This document shows, piece after piece, positions 27,262-34,320 of a stretch of DNA of 64,000 nucleotides (its first letter is position 1; each line of letters starts with the position of its first letter). Made by a program: the position numbers and the translations under genes. The DNA is from Novosphingobium flavum (GTDB lineage Bacteria; Pseudomonadota; Alphaproteobacteria; Sphingomonadales; Sphingomonadaceae): the NCBI RefSeq assembly GCF_014230315.1, contig NZ_JACLAW010000005.1, forward strand, positions 62,001 through 126,000, in the 5' to 3' direction. The notes beneath the pieces were generated by a model. That model ran no database searches, had not been told where the DNA came from, and worked only from the letters and a program-made list of their open reading frames with translations.

Positions 27262-28506
27262 CTATCCGGCCGGGAAGGTCACGCTGCCACGCTCGCCGCC
27301 GCGCCAGATGCGCGAGGGGGCCAGCGGGCTGGCATCGATCAGATGGCTCTCGATGTTGATCTCGCCCAGGCTGTTGACCCCAAACAGGGCTTCTGCCGCC
27401 AGCGCCTGGCCGCCACGGGCCGCAATCCGGTCGAGCATGGCCGGATTGGCCGCTGTCTCGCCCATCTGCGCGAGCGCTGCGTCGCGGGTTCCTGCGATGA
27501 TCACGATGCGGTTGCCGCTCGGCCCGGCGAATGTCGCCAAATAGCCATAGTCGGGATACATGTCGTCGTGCCGGTCAGGCTGGCCGCCCCCGCTCTCGTA
27601 GTGCTTGCCCGTCGCCGTATCGATGATGTCGTCGTAGGTTGCCCCGATCCGATAACGCGAGCCGCCGAAGGTGGGATCGCGCAGCACGCCGAGGCCGCTG
27701 AGGAACCCGATATAGACGACGTTGCTGTCGCGGATCATGGTCGGGGTCAGGCTGGAGGCGGGGAGCACTTTGACCAGGTCAGGGCGGCGGGTGATCCTGG
27801 CGATGTTCATCAGCGCGCCGGCGGCCCCTACCGGCAGATAGCTCAGGTCGAGATCTTCGTATCCGGCCGCGCGGCGCGGATTGTCGCGGCGGAACCGGGC
27901 GAGATCGGCCGCGGAATTGACCGTATATTCGCGCACGAGCCGCGGTCCGCCATCCGGCGCGCCCATATCCGCGAAGATATAGTAGTCGCCAACCGCCACG
28001 ATGGTCGGCTTCCCATTGTCGAGCAGTCTCTGCCAGACAGGGCTGGTCGACGCGCTCGCCGCCGCGTCCAGGGGGCGCAGCCACAGGGCAGCCGCGGCCG
28101 AGCCCACGGCGACGATCACCAGCGCTGCCGCCATGGCGGCAAGTGGCAGGCGCCGGGCGGTGGTCGGGGCAGGGGCGGGTTCGGCCGTGCGCAGCTCAAG
28201 CCGATAGGTGCCGCGGGGAATGGTCAAGCCTTCGCCCGCGGCATCACCGATCCGTTCCAGCCGTTGGCGCAACTTGTGGACATAGACCCGCGCGGTGGCA
28301 TCGCGTGAGGGATCGAAGTCGGCCGGTCGTCCGAAGACTTCGATCGCCACCTCGGATTCCTTGGGCGAGCGGCGCTCGAGCGAGCATTGCGCCAGGTATT
28401 CGAACAGCCTGCGAACGTGGCCGGACCGGCCGAGGCCAGCATCGGCGCGGGCCACGGCGATCGCCGCCCTGAGGGCCGCAATGTCCGTCTCGTTCGTCAC
28501 CGTCAT
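27262..28506 (-). CDS. Membrane-tethered winged-HTH regulator with extracytoplasmic sensor
   Basis: The 414-residue protein has three parts. Residues about 30-105 form a DNA-binding winged helix of the type RRLFEYLAQ...EVAIEVFGRPADFDPSRDATARVYVHKLRQRL, ending in IPRGTYRLEL. Residues about 122-143 are one membrane span. About 270 residues then lie outside the cytoplasm. The layout is that of a ToxR-like one-component regulator that senses something in the periplasm and binds DNA inside. It is divergent from a TonB receptor gene 181 bases away, its likely target. The ATG at 28506 is chosen over the TTG one codon earlier. The ligand sensed is unknown. Confidence 0.8.
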   Translation of the reverse strand: MTVTNETDIAALRAAIAVARADAGLGRSGHVRRLFEYLAQCSLERRSPKESEVAIEVFGRPADFDPSRDATARVYVHKLRQRLERIGDAAGEGLTIPRGTYRLELRTAEPAPAPTTARRLPLAAMAAALVIVAVGSAAAALWLRPLDAAASASTSPVWQRLLDNGKPTIVAVGDYYIFADMGAPDGGPRLVREYTVNSAADLARFRRDNPRRAAGYEDLDLSYLPVGAAGALMNIARITRRPDLVKVLPASSLTPTMIRDSNVVYIGFLSGLGVLRDPTFGGSRYRIGATYDDIIDTATGKHYESGGGQPDRHDDMYPDYGYLATFAGPSGNRIVIIAGTRDAALAQMGETAANPAMLDRIAARGGQALAAEALFGVNSLGEINIESHLIDASPLAPSRIWRGGERGSVTFPAG

Positions 28507-28687
28507 CAAACCCCCGGCCGCCTGAAGGCGCCGTATTCCGCGTTAATGAACGTAATGGCAAACCGTAATTTACATGCATTTTGATCGGCTGTTCGCCACA
28601 CGTCCCGCCCACGGGACAGCCCAGGCCGACCGCCGCGGTGCATGCGGCGCGCATCATCACGACCATGGAAATTCAGGGGAAAGTACC

Positions 28688-30724
28688 GTGAAGGGTTTGC
28701 CTCATTGCGCCGCGTTGTTGCTGGCGGGAACGCTGCTGGCCCCCGCACCGGCAGCGGCGCAGGATAGCGCGCCGGGCGCAGCGGCCGAAAGCGACGCCGC
28801 GCCCGCCGCGGACGCGATCGTGGTCTTCGGGCGCGGCGAGTTGAAGATCGGCGTCGCCCAGGCAGCGAGCGAAGGCACGATTTCGGGGGCCGACCTGCTG
28901 GTCCGTCCGCTGCTGCGTACCGCCGAACTGCTGGAAGCGGTTCCAGGCATGGTCGCCGCCCAGCACTCGGGGAGCGGCAAGGCCAACCAGTACTTCCTGC
29001 GCGGCTTCAACCTCGATCACGGGTCGGACTTCTCGACCTATATCGACGGGGTGCCGATGAACTTCCGCACGCACGGTCACGGGCAGGGCTATCTCGATCT
29101 CAACGGCCTGATCCCCGAGGTCGTCGCCCGCGAAGACTTCCGCAAGGGCCCCTATCGCGCCGACGGCGGTGACTTCTCGATGGCCGGCGCCGCCTACATG
29201 ACCACGCTCGACAAGTTCGACCGGCCGTGGATATCGCTCGAAGGCGGCTCCTACGGTCACCGCCGGGTCGCGGCTGGGGGCACGATTGAGGACAAGTCCG
29301 GCGGCAAGCTGACCATGGTCGGCGAATTCCGCGTCTACGACGGTCCGTGGCAGGAGCCCGAGCACCTGCGCCACTATGCCGGTCTTGCCAAGTACGAACG
29401 GCAAACGTCGCTCGGCGAACTCGAACTGACCGTCCATGGCTATCGCGGCACGTGGCGGCCGACCGAGCAGATCCCCGAACGCGCCATCGGCACCGCAATC
29501 TGCGCCGACGTGTTCTGTTCGCCTGATCCGACCGCGACCGGCCAGACCACCCGCATCGTCTCGAATGCGAAGCTGTCCGGCGCTGACTGGCGGGCCAATG
29601 CCTATGCCCAGTACTACAACTGGGACATGTATTCGAACCCCGAGTACCACGACGATGCCGGGCAGAGCGCGCAGATCCACCAGTTCGACCGGCGCTGGAC
29701 CTTCGGCCTCAATGGCGAGAAGACCTGGGCGCTGGGCGACAAGGTCGAGGTGAGCGTGGGCACGGAGAACCGCTTCGACTCGATCGGCAAGGTCGGCGTG
29801 GTCCACACCGACGCGCGCCGGTTCGTCAATTCGTTCGGGCTCTATTCGGTCGATGAAAGCTCTCTTGCCGGCTACACACAGGTTGTCGTGCGTCCGGTCG
29901 AGGGGCTGCGCCTGATCGGTGGCCTGCGCGGCGACTGGTATCATTACTCGGTCCGCGCGCTCGATGCCGAAGCGGCGAGCATCGGGACGGGGAGCGGCAG
30001 CAAGGGCCTCGTGTCGCCCAAGATTCAGGCGGCTTATCAGGTCAACGACAACATCGAGCTCTACGCGAACTGGGGTCGCGGTTTCCACTCCAACGATGTG
30101 CGAGGCACGGTCACGGCGACGCCGGTCCCCGCGCTGGTCGCGGGCACGGGCAAGGAACTGGGCGCCCGCTTCCAGTTCGGCAAGTTCAGCCTCACCGCCA
30201 CTTACTGGTGGCTGAACCTGGGCAGCGAGCTCAAGTTCGTCGGCGATACCAACGCGGTTGAGCCGACCGGGGCCAGCCGCCGCCACGGTTACGAGCTGGT
30301 GGCATTCTGGCGGCCGTTCGACTGGCTGGCGATCGACGCCAACTACACCGCCAGCCACGCCCGATACGACAACGGCGACTATATTCCCAATTCGTTCGAA
30401 AACGCCGCCGCGGCGGGCATCTCGTTGGTCAAGGACGCCTGGGAGGGCAGCGTGCGGCTGCGCCACCTCGGGCCCTATCCGCTGATCGAGGACAATTCGC
30501 AGCGCGACAAGGGCTCCAACGTGGTCAACCTGCGGGGGGCGCGCAAGTTGGGCCGCTTCGAGGCCTTCGCCGAGGTGCTCAACCTGTTCGACAGCCGGGA
30601 CAAGGACATGACCTACTGGTACACAGCCTATCTTCCGGCGATCGACGCCGAGCCCACCGAGGGCCGCCTCAGCCGCGTGGTCGAGCCGCGCACCCTGCGG
30701 GTCGGCTTCCGGGTAAACCTCTAG
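28688..30724 (+). CDS. TonB-dependent receptor, type distinct from the others
   Basis: This receptor of 678 residues is shorter than its neighbours and differs from the IIVTGSR group. The GTG at 28688 is preferred: it follows AGGGGAAAG and begins a signal peptide (KGLPHCAALLLAGTLLAPAPAAAQ). The plug carries YIDGVPMNFRTHGHGQGYLDLNGLIPE, a histidine-containing motif of a recognisable receptor subfamily of unassigned ligand. The barrel ends RTLRVGFRVNL. It lies divergent to the membrane-tethered regulator and tail-to-tail with a GntR gene. No hydrolase follows it, unlike the other receptors here. Confidence 0.93.
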   Translation: MKGLPHCAALLLAGTLLAPAPAAAQDSAPGAAAESDAAPAADAIVVFGRGELKIGVAQAASEGTISGADLLVRPLLRTAELLEAVPGMVAAQHSGSGKANQYFLRGFNLDHGSDFSTYIDGVPMNFRTHGHGQGYLDLNGLIPEVVAREDFRKGPYRADGGDFSMAGAAYMTTLDKFDRPWISLEGGSYGHRRVAAGGTIEDKSGGKLTMVGEFRVYDGPWQEPEHLRHYAGLAKYERQTSLGELELTVHGYRGTWRPTEQIPERAIGTAICADVFCSPDPTATGQTTRIVSNAKLSGADWRANAYAQYYNWDMYSNPEYHDDAGQSAQIHQFDRRWTFGLNGEKTWALGDKVEVSVGTENRFDSIGKVGVVHTDARRFVNSFGLYSVDESSLAGYTQVVVRPVEGLRLIGGLRGDWYHYSVRALDAEAASIGTGSGSKGLVSPKIQAAYQVNDNIELYANWGRGFHSNDVRGTVTATPVPALVAGTGKELGARFQFGKFSLTATYWWLNLGSELKFVGDTNAVEPTGASRRHGYELVAFWRPFDWLAIDANYTASHARYDNGDYIPNSFENAAAAGISLVKDAWEGSVRLRHLGPYPLIEDNSQRDKGSNVVNLRGARKLGRFEAFAEVLNLFDSRDKDMTYWYTAYLPAIDAEPTEGRLSRVVEPRTLRVGFRVNL

Positions 30725-30748
30725 CCCGCATCCCGTTCGTTGCGTGCG

Positions 30749-31450
30749 TCAGGCGCCGGGATAAATGACCGAGAACGGCTTGTCGTCGCTGGCCATGTCC
30801 ATCATCGCCTGCTCGATGTTTTTCGCAAGGCGCTGCAGCGCCTTGCGCGCGCCCTCCGGGTTGCGCGCGCAGATCGCGTCGATGATCGCGAGCCAATATG
30901 GCAGGGATACCTTGGCCCTGCCTGGCCGGTAGGTCTGCCGGAAGCGATGCCGGGCATTGCGCGCGCGCAGACGGTTCAGTTCGTCGGCGGCAACCGGAAG
31001 TTCGGCAATGGCGGTGTAGTGCTCGAATACGGCCCGCGTCGTTTCCGCGTATCCGACGGCATCGCCTTCCTCGGCCCGCTGCTCGAGGTTTCGAGCCAAC
31101 TGGAGCATGCGCCGGGTTTGCGCGCCCGTGATCCGTTCAGCGGCGCGGCCGACGCAGAGGCTTTCGATGGCCATGCGCACCTCGAGGATCTGCAGCGCTT
31201 CCGCCAGCTCGACGACCCGCACCCGCGCCCCCTTGTTGGGGATGAGCACGACCAGTCCGTCCCGGTCGAGTTCCCTGAGTGCGGTGCGGATCGTGCCGCG
31301 GCTCGCGTGAAGCAATTCGCACAATTCAGCTTCCACCAGCCGTTGCCCGGGAACGAGGCGGCCGCGCAGGATGCTTTCGGTGATCGCCTTCACGACTTCG
31401 TCATGGCCGACTTGCTTTCGCCTGTTCTGCGTCAACGTCGCGGCGGTCAC
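30749..31450 (-). CDS. GntR-family regulator, FCD type
   Basis: The 233-residue protein has a winged-HTH at the N-terminus (VVKAITESILRGRLVPGQRLVEAELCELLHASRGTIRTALREL). A helical FCD ligand-binding domain follows (FEHYTAIAELP, RNARHRFRQTYRPGR). It should respond to a small organic acid. The GTG start at 31450 follows AAGGAGG with eight bases between, a near-perfect ribosome binding site. It is convergent with the receptor gene (24-base gap), and its target is unclear because the next genes lie in the same direction upstream. Confidence 0.9.
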   Translation of the reverse strand: MTAATLTQNRRKQVGHDEVVKAITESILRGRLVPGQRLVEAELCELLHASRGTIRTALRELDRDGLVVLIPNKGARVRVVELAEALQILEVRMAIESLCVGRAAERITGAQTRRMLQLARNLEQRAEEGDAVGYAETTRAVFEHYTAIAELPVAADELNRLRARNARHRFRQTYRPGRAKVSLPYWLAIIDAICARNPEGARKALQRLAKNIEQAMMDMASDDKPFSVIYPGA

Positions 31451-31596
31451 TCAAGGTTCCTCCTTCGATGGTCAGGGATGCGGGGAATTCCCTAGGTTCA
31501 ATCTAGTCCTGCACGCCGCCTCAAGGAACAGAAATCACGCCGATTGTCCAAAAAATCAAGACAATCCATCAAGGCCGAAATCCCTCTTGCCGCCTG

Positions 31597-32181
31597 TCAG
31601 AGTGCGGTGGGCCGACCAGGTTCGCAGTGCATCAACTGTGAGGGGAAGGGCGCCGCAAGGCGCCGCGCCAGTTTCCAGTCGCCCGAGAGCCAGAGCCCAT
31701 AGTCTTCCGGGTGCAGGATGACCGGCATTGTTCCGGGCCGGTTTCGGGCGGCCGGCCCATTTGCCTCTGTGGTCAGGACGGCAAAGCTCGCCACTTCGGA
31801 ATCGCGCCAGATTCCGGCAAAGGCGAAAATCGGGGCAGAGGGTAGCGAGAACCAGCGAGGCGCCCCGGCGCCCGGCCTGCTCCCGCCTTCCAGATAGCGT
31901 GTCACCGGGACAAGGCAGCGAAATTGCGTGTGCCTGAGCGTGCCGATCCAGAACGGGCTGGCAAGGTTTCGTACGGCAGTGACCACATGCTCTCCGCGCG
32001 GCGGTGGCGGCACGCCCCACTGGCGCGGCACCATCCGCCGCACCCCGTCCTGCCCGCGGATGACCACAGGCGCGTACTGGCCCGGCGCCACATCGCCTCC
32101 GCCCCACACGTCGCCATTCGTATCGGCGCCGAGCGCGCTGGCGATCTGGTCAGCCCGGGCATCGAGGCGGTAGAAGTTCAC
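31597..32181 (-). CDS. SRAP-domain protein lacking the catalytic residues
   Basis: The 194-residue protein resembles the SRAP (YedK/HMCES) family that caps abasic sites in single-stranded DNA: TAVRNLASPFW, QFRCLVPVTRYLEGG, FAFAGIWRD, FAVLTTEAN and TMPVILHPEDYGLWL all fit. The start is GTG followed by AACTTCTACCGC (MNFYRL), so the obligatory Cys at position 2 (MCNLYR in relatives) is missing. The catalytic histidine of HPKAMPVIL-like motifs is replaced by arginine (RPGTMPVIL). An in-frame stop lies 11 codons before the GTG with no ATG between, so no longer start restores the Cys. It is the last gene of a three-gene operon with the 78-residue and pentapeptide genes. Confidence 0.8.
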   Translation of the reverse strand: MNFYRLDARADQIASALGADTNGDVWGGGDVAPGQYAPVVIRGQDGVRRMVPRQWGVPPPPRGEHVVTAVRNLASPFWIGTLRHTQFRCLVPVTRYLEGGSRPGAGAPRWFSLPSAPIFAFAGIWRDSEVASFAVLTTEANGPAARNRPGTMPVILHPEDYGLWLSGDWKLARRLAAPFPSQLMHCEPGRPTAL

Positions 32182-32211
32182 GTGGTCAGCCCGTCCGGCC
32201 GGCGCGCAGTA

Positions 32212-32448
32212 TCAGTCGCGCCCCTTGCCCTCGTACCAGTCCTGCCGCCCGGTTTCCTCGATCGCCCAGATCCAGGCCTCGTTGAAGGCGGCGGTTGAAA
32301 AGCTGAACTCGGCCCGGGCCAGGTCGCGGTATTGATCCTTGGTCAGGGTCTTGGCCTTGCCCTCGCTCATCTGCGGGATCAGCCAGTCGAGGCATTTCTG
32401 CCGATCTTCCCTGGCGCGCGCGGCGGATATGGCCCGGTTGGTCTTCAT
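32212..32448 (-). CDS. Conserved-looking small protein, 78 residues
   Basis: I do not recognise this family. It is a charged, largely helical protein (MKTNRAISAARAREDRQKC at the start, FNEAWIWAIEETGRQDWYEG near the end) with no signal peptide or membrane span. It sits between the pentapeptide gene (9 bases upstream) and the SRAP gene (30 bases downstream) in the same direction, with a plausible AGGACAG site. The tight spacing makes it part of the operon, and the even composition makes it likely real. Confidence 0.7.
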   Translation of the reverse strand: MKTNRAISAARAREDRQKCLDWLIPQMSEGKAKTLTKDQYRDLARAEFSFSTAAFNEAWIWAIEETGRQDWYEGKGRD

Positions 32449-32457
32449 CGTCCTGTC

Positions 32458-33150
32458 CTAGCCGAGCTTGAGGCCGAGGTCAGCCAGCAACTGCGCGGCC
32501 TGCTCGCGCGAGATGGTGGCGCCGCGAAACAGCCCGGCGTCGTTCAGGCGAATTCCGCCGAGATCCGCGCCGCGCAGGTCCGCATGATCGAAGCGCGCGC
32601 CGGCCACATGGGCATCGCGCAAGCTGCACTCCTCGAAAACTGCGGCGCGGAAATCGCACTTCCTGAGGTCCGACTGGCTGAAATCGACCCGGCGCAGGTT
32701 TTGCTGGCGGAAGGAGAAGGCCGGCAGCTTGGCGCTGATCAGAAGCGTTTCCGCAAAGCGAATGTCCATATGGCTGGCCTCGGACAGGTCGGCGCCAGTC
32801 AACTTGCATCCCGTGAACGAGGCCCCGGTCAGGGTGCTCCGGCGCAGCACGGCATTGTTGTAGTCGCTCGAGGCGAAGACCGCGTCGGAAAGGTCGGCAC
32901 CGACGAAGCTGGCAAAGCCGCCCCGGCACGATTGCCACCGGGAGCCTTCAAGCCGGGCCCCGTTGAACTTCGCGTGGCGCAGGTCGCAGCGCTCGAAGGC
33001 CCATCCCTCAAGGTCCAGATCCGACAGGTCCGCTTCCGCGAGATCGCAGTCGATCAGGTGGGCGGGGGCCGGTCCGGCGGCAAGCGCCTGCAGGTCGGCC
33101 CGGACCAGCGATTGCCCGCGCAGGGCCCGGTCGGAAAACAGATCATCCAT
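32458..33150 (-). CDS. Qnr-like pentapeptide-repeat protein
   Basis: The 230-residue protein consists of pentapeptide repeats of the A(D/N)LXX type from about residue 30 to 205 (ADLSDLDLEG, GADLSDAVF, HADLRGADLGG). A central break at SHMDIRFAE corresponds to a kink, and the C-terminal cap ISREQAAQLLADLGLKLG resembles the Qnr dimerisation end. Its length matches Qnr proteins (about 215-220 residues), which mimic DNA and protect gyrase and topoisomerase IV from quinolones. Whether this one binds gyrase is inference. It is the first gene of an operon with a small protein and an SRAP-domain protein. Confidence 0.82.
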   Translation of the reverse strand: MDDLFSDRALRGQSLVRADLQALAAGPAPAHLIDCDLAEADLSDLDLEGWAFERCDLRHAKFNGARLEGSRWQSCRGGFASFVGADLSDAVFASSDYNNAVLRRSTLTGASFTGCKLTGADLSEASHMDIRFAETLLISAKLPAFSFRQQNLRRVDFSQSDLRKCDFRAAVFEECSLRDAHVAGARFDHADLRGADLGGIRLNDAGLFRGATISREQAAQLLADLGLKLG

Positions 33151-33349
33151 TGCTCACCCAGTACCACGGCGGCGCGTTCAATCCAGTGCCGGAGCGCCCG
33201 GCCGAAGGTTTTTCCTCGCCGACGCTCTCCGAAGTGTCCCGCTTTTCCCGATCGTGAATTGCGCGGCACAGGACATGATGGGCCGAGGTTGCTCATGGCG
33301 CGATCTGCGGTTATCTATTGGAGGTGAAGCCGCTGCCGGAGCCTCGGTC

Positions 33350-33733
33350 ATGGGCGTGGATCTCAATCACACCATCGTCTGGTGCACAGACCAGGCAGCC
33401 TCGGCCAAATTCATGGCCGAAATTCTGGGCCGACCGGCGCCGAGGCGCTTTGCCCACTTCGACGTTGTCGACCTGGATAATGGCGTGTCACTCGATTTCG
33501 CCAATGCCGAGCGGCCGATCGCGCAACAACACTATGCCTTCCTGCTCAACGACGCAGATTTCGACGCCGTTTTCGGCCGCATCAAGGATCACGGGATCGA
33601 CCACTGGGCAGATCCCGGGAAGAGCAGGCCCGGCCAGATCAATCATCACGACGGCGGCCGGGGCGTCTATTTCCCCGATCCGGATGGGCACCTGCTTGAG
33701 GTGATCACAAAGCCTTACGGCTCCGGCGGCTGA
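33350..33733 (+). CDS. VOC-superfamily protein (glyoxalase/bleomycin-resistance-like)
   Basis: This 127-residue protein has the paired beta-alpha-beta-beta-beta VOC fold: LNHTIVWCTDQAASAKFMAE at the start, a middle QQHYAFLL strand and the closing VYFPDPDGHLLEVITKPYG. Metal-ligand candidates are H7, the His of QQHYAF and the Glu of HLLEV. Family members are metal-dependent lyases, isomerases, dioxygenases or drug-binding proteins, so the reaction stays open. The ATG at 33350 is the natural start; the upstream in-frame extension is antisense to the pentapeptide gene. It is divergent from that operon by 199 bases. Confidence 0.83.
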   Translation: MGVDLNHTIVWCTDQAASAKFMAEILGRPAPRRFAHFDVVDLDNGVSLDFANAERPIAQQHYAFLLNDADFDAVFGRIKDHGIDHWADPGKSRPGQINHHDGGRGVYFPDPDGHLLEVITKPYGSGG

Positions 33734-34320
33734 CGAGGGGGCAGGAAGGCCTCCCGCATTCGGCCTTCGGAGGTCGTGCTGCCCGCGGCTCGCCCTCACC
33801 ATTCGGGCAGTCGCTCCCTGCCGATGAGCGGGACAAAGCGGCACGCACCCAGATCCTCTTCCTCCCAATGCCTGGCGCCGGTCCGACTGATCTGCCGCAG
33901 CGACTGCACATGTTCTGACCTGGCAGGACTGATCAGTCGCCCTCCGGTCGGCAGTTGTTCCTTCAGGGCGCCCCGGCACCTGTCCGCTGCCGTTCCCCGC
34001 TTCGCCTGTCGGCAGGGCTGGAGCGGCCTCCGGGATGCCGGCATCGGACCTGATTGTTGTCTGTTCTCAATCGACAATCATCGAAACATTATACCAAAAC
34101 CACGCTTCGAATTGGAGTTCCCGGGCAGGATTGGCCACGAAGCGCGGACCAAAGAAATTCCACATGATGCTGAACGGCGGGCACGGCTGGACTGCGCGGA
34201 ATTGCTGCTGCGATTTTGCGCCAGAGGAGCTGCGCGCGTTGAAATCGGACGCAGCAGGGGCACGTGGCTCCGGCCGGGTCCGAACCGGCTCATGAATGGA
34301 TCAGACCGGAGAGGACGATG
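33734..34320. other. Intergenic region, nothing clearly recognised
   Basis: These 587 bases hold no gene I can support. A 93-codon minus-strand frame at 33796-34077 has no recognisable motif and arginine-rich, shadow-like composition. An AT-rich stretch at about 34060-34110 is the likely promoter region for the receptor at 34321. Confidence 0.4.

Noticed and set aside
33151..33349. Search for an SOS box (GTTC-N7-GTTC type) upstream of the pentapeptide/SRAP operon
   Set aside because: A GTTC occurs near 33176 but has no second half at the right spacing, so SOS control cannot be claimed.
33796..34077. 93-codon minus-strand frame in the gap before the receptor at 34321
   Set aside because: No recognisable domain, weak start context and arginine-rich composition; kept only as part of the intergenic description.
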